NCBI GenBank assembly: GCA_007124105.1
Contig: SLFT01000365.1
Coordinates: 1-5,971 of the forward strand
Source: Candidatus Hydrogenedentota bacterium
GTDB lineage: Bacteria > Hydrogenedentota > Hydrogenedentia > Hydrogenedentales > CAITNO01
Direction of reading: 5' to 3'
Length of the DNA stretch: 5,971 nucleotides
Within the stretch, counting starts at the first letter, position 1, and every line of letters starts with the position of its first letter. The position numbers and the translations under genes are program-made. The notes under the pieces are model-generated. The model saw nothing but the letters and a program-made list of their open reading frames with translations, did not search any database and had not been told where the DNA came from. Of the stretch, positions 4,236 to 5,971 are shown piece after piece.

Positions 4236-5971
4236 ATGATTACTGCTATGTTGCGAAAAGGACTGTCATGCTGGAAACGCGGGGTTGCCGCCATTGGCGT
4301 TCTGGCGCTTGTTGGCGCGCTTGTGGCGGGGTATGGCGTTGTTCTGGCCGGTCAGAGAGACGCTGATTCCCCGGACTGGCCGCAGCGTCGTTTTGACGCG
4401 GCGCGCAGCGGGCAGACCCCGATGGAACTCGCCGATACGTTGCACTTGCAGTGGGTTCGCGAGCTGCCCGCGCCGCGTCGCGCGTGGCCGGAACAACGTG
4501 ACGATATGGGCAAGACGGGGTTTGATATTTCCTATGAACCGGTTGCCGCCGCCGGGCTTTTGTTTGTGCCGTCCATGGTGACGGACAGCGTTACGGCCTA
4601 CGACCTGGATACCGGCGCAGAGCGGTGGCGCTACTACACGGACGGACCTGTGCGCCTCGCGCCCGCCTATAGCGAAGGGTGGCTCTATTTCGGTTCTGAC
4701 GATGGTTATCTCTATTGTCTCGACGCGCACAATGGCGAACTTTCGTGGCGTTTTCAAGCTGTTCCCAGCGATAGAACCGCATTGGGCAATGAGCGTGTGG
4801 TGAGCATGTGGCCGGTTCGCGGCGCGCCGGTTGTTGACAAGGGTATCGTGTATTTTGCCGCCGGCATCTGGCCGAACGAGGGCGTTTATGTTTACGCGCT
4901 TCACGCCGCAAGCGGCGATGTGGTCTGGTTGAATTCGGGCACGGGCGAAATGATGCTCGACGCTTACGGCGGCCGTTCCTATTCCTTTGGCACTGTCGCG
5001 CCTCAAGGCTCGCTGGCGATTTCGGGGGACACGCTGATTGTGCCCGGCGGCCGCAGCACCCCGGCGTTTTTCGACCTGCGCACGGGCGACCTGCTCGAAT
5101 TCGAGATGGGTAAGCGCGACGGCGGCTATGCGGTGTCGTCTGACGGGCTGTTGCCGGTGCGGCAGTCGCTTATTCAGGCGGGCTCGAAGGAGTACGATCA
5201 TCTGACCTGGTCGGAACGGGTTGACGGTCGCGTGTGGCGTCTGCTGGCGGCGCACCATCGCCTCATTGCCGTTACCGAGGAGGGCGCCATCTATTGTTTC
5301 GGCGCCGAAGAGCGCGAACCGATAGTCCATACATGGCGGCCCGCGGCCCTTGACGACGCCGACGCCAGATGGGCGGAAGAAGCGCGGCGTATTATGGAGG
5401 AAACCGGCGCGGATGCGGGCTACGCCGTGATGTTCGGCGTGGGTTCCGGGCAGCTGCTCGAGGCGCTGCTCGACCAGTCGGAGTTGCATCTTGTGGCTTA
5501 CGATCCGGACGAAGCGAAGGTGGCGGCGCTGCGCGAACGGTTCAGCGACGCCGGGCTGTACGGTCGTCGTGTGGCGGTGCATCAGGGCAACGCGCTGTCC
5601 CGTCCCCTGCCGCCTTATATTGCGAGTCTTGTTGTGTCTGAGGATATTGCCGCCGCGGGGGATGACGGGGCCGCGCAATTCGCGCAGGCGCTATTTCATC
5701 CGATACGCCCTTATGGCGGCGCGGCATATTTGTTTGGCGACGCTGACGCGCGAGCGCGCCTTGCCGCGACCGCGGCCAACGCCGAACTCGAGCAGGCGAC
5801 CGTAGCCAATGAGAACGGCGCGGTGGTGATTGCCCGGCCCGGCGCCTTGCCGGACTCGGACAGTTGGACCCATCAGTACGCCAACGCGGCGAATACGGCC
5901 TACTCCAATGACGCGCGGGTGCGCGCCCCGCTCGGGATCAGCTGGTTTGGCGGCGAGAACAACCATCGCAC
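4236..5971 (+). CDS. Exported PQQ-like beta-propeller protein with a methyltransferase-like domain (5' part, 578+ aa)
   Basis: The frame starts at ATG 4236 and stays open to the right edge, so the gene is cut by the window. Residues 1-38 form a Sec signal peptide: LRKGLSCWKR, a hydrophobic run AAIGVLALVGALVAGYGVVL, and a plausible cleavage after VLA (residue 38). Residues about 47-360 are PQQ-type propeller blades. Each has the pattern of a strand, then D-x-x-(T/S/N)-G-(E/D)-x-x-W: AYDLDTGAERWRY (121-133), CLDAHNGELSWRF (161-173) and ALHAASGDVVWLN (221-233). Residues about 375-535 resemble a class I SAM methyltransferase, with FGVGSGQLLEAL as motif I, an acidic D423 after the second strand and a QGNA segment. 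At 543 a new WTHQYANAANTAYSNDARV segment echoes WPQRRFDAARSGQTP at 48, suggesting a second propeller. Large proteins of this plan occur in Planctomycetota-type bacteria; their function is not known to me. Confidence 0.85.
   Translation, partial: MITAMLRKGLSCWKRGVAAIGVLALVGALVAGYGVVLAGQRDADSPDWPQRRFDAARSGQTPMELADTLHLQWVRELPAPRRAWPEQRDDMGKTGFDISYEPVAAAGLLFVPSMVTDSVTAYDLDTGAERWRYYTDGPVRLAPAYSEGWLYFGSDDGYLYCLDAHNGELSWRFQAVPSDRTALGNERVVSMWPVRGAPVVDKGIVYFAAGIWPNEGVYVYALHAASGDVVWLNSGTGEMMLDAYGGRSYSFGTVAPQGSLAISGDTLIVPGGRSTPAFFDLRTGDLLEFEMGKRDGGYAVSSDGLLPVRQSLIQAGSKEYDHLTWSERVDGRVWRLLAAHHRLIAVTEEGAIYCFGAEEREPIVHTWRPAALDDADARWAEEARRIMEETGADAGYAVMFGVGSGQLLEALLDQSELHLVAYDPDEAKVAALRERFSDAGLYGRRVAVHQGNALSRPLPPYIASLVVSEDIAAAGDDGAAQFAQALFHPIRPYGGAAYLFGDADARARLAATAANAELEQATVANENGAVVIARPGALPDSDSWTHQYANAANTAYSNDARVRAPLGISWFGGENNHR

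Noticed and set aside
4266..5678. Long 470-residue open frame on the minus strand
   Set aside because: It lies wholly opposite the propeller-methyltransferase gene, has no ribosome binding site, and its Arg/His/Pro-rich translation is typical of an antisense shadow of GC-rich coding DNA.

Overview
The window looks like chromosomal DNA from an uncultured, moderately GC-rich bacterium of the Planctomycetota / Lentisphaerota / Hydrogenedentota kind. Three things suggest this: an exported protein with EGEPA-type tandem repeats and a Cys-motif C-terminal anchor, a very large exported PQQ-type propeller protein carrying a methyltransferase-like domain, and a GH2 glycosidase of the type common in polysaccharide-degrading environmental bacteria. 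The assignment is an inference from protein style. There is no rRNA or other marker gene here, and I see no tRNA and no CRISPR.

Layout. Bases 1-639 (+) are the 3' end of a surface protein: acidic EGEPA repeats, two canonical EF-hand loops, one PASTA domain, then a GCGCSC motif, a hydrophobic segment and a basic tail. It converges on a minus-strand gene pair. A perfect 15-bp hairpin (721-756) sits at the junction and contains the stop codon of the incoming gene. The minus-strand pair is a GH2-family glycoside hydrolase (3902-2127) followed by a cupin-fold protein (1928-735). The gap between them is almost filled by a 157-bp element (1958-2114) with 9-bp terminal inverted repeats and a near-perfect flanking direct repeat. 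Its core is a perfect 34-bp inverted repeat. Without it, the two genes would be only about 35-41 bp apart, so the element appears to have inserted into an operon.

Bases 3903-4235 are a divergent control region. It holds weak promoter-like hexamers on both strands, a hairpin followed by a T-run on the minus strand, and an imperfect palindrome upstream of the GH2 gene. From 4236 to the right edge (+) runs a long open frame that continues past the window. It encodes a signal peptide, a PQQ-like beta-propeller, a Rossmann-type methyltransferase-like domain and the start of what looks like a second propeller.

The GH2 enzyme and the cupin protein probably form one sugar-related transcription unit, while the two plus-strand genes encode exported or surface proteins. 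I found no complete, clearly new multi-gene system. The items most worth checking are the propeller-methyltransferase fusion, the inserted palindromic element and the EF-hand/PASTA surface protein.
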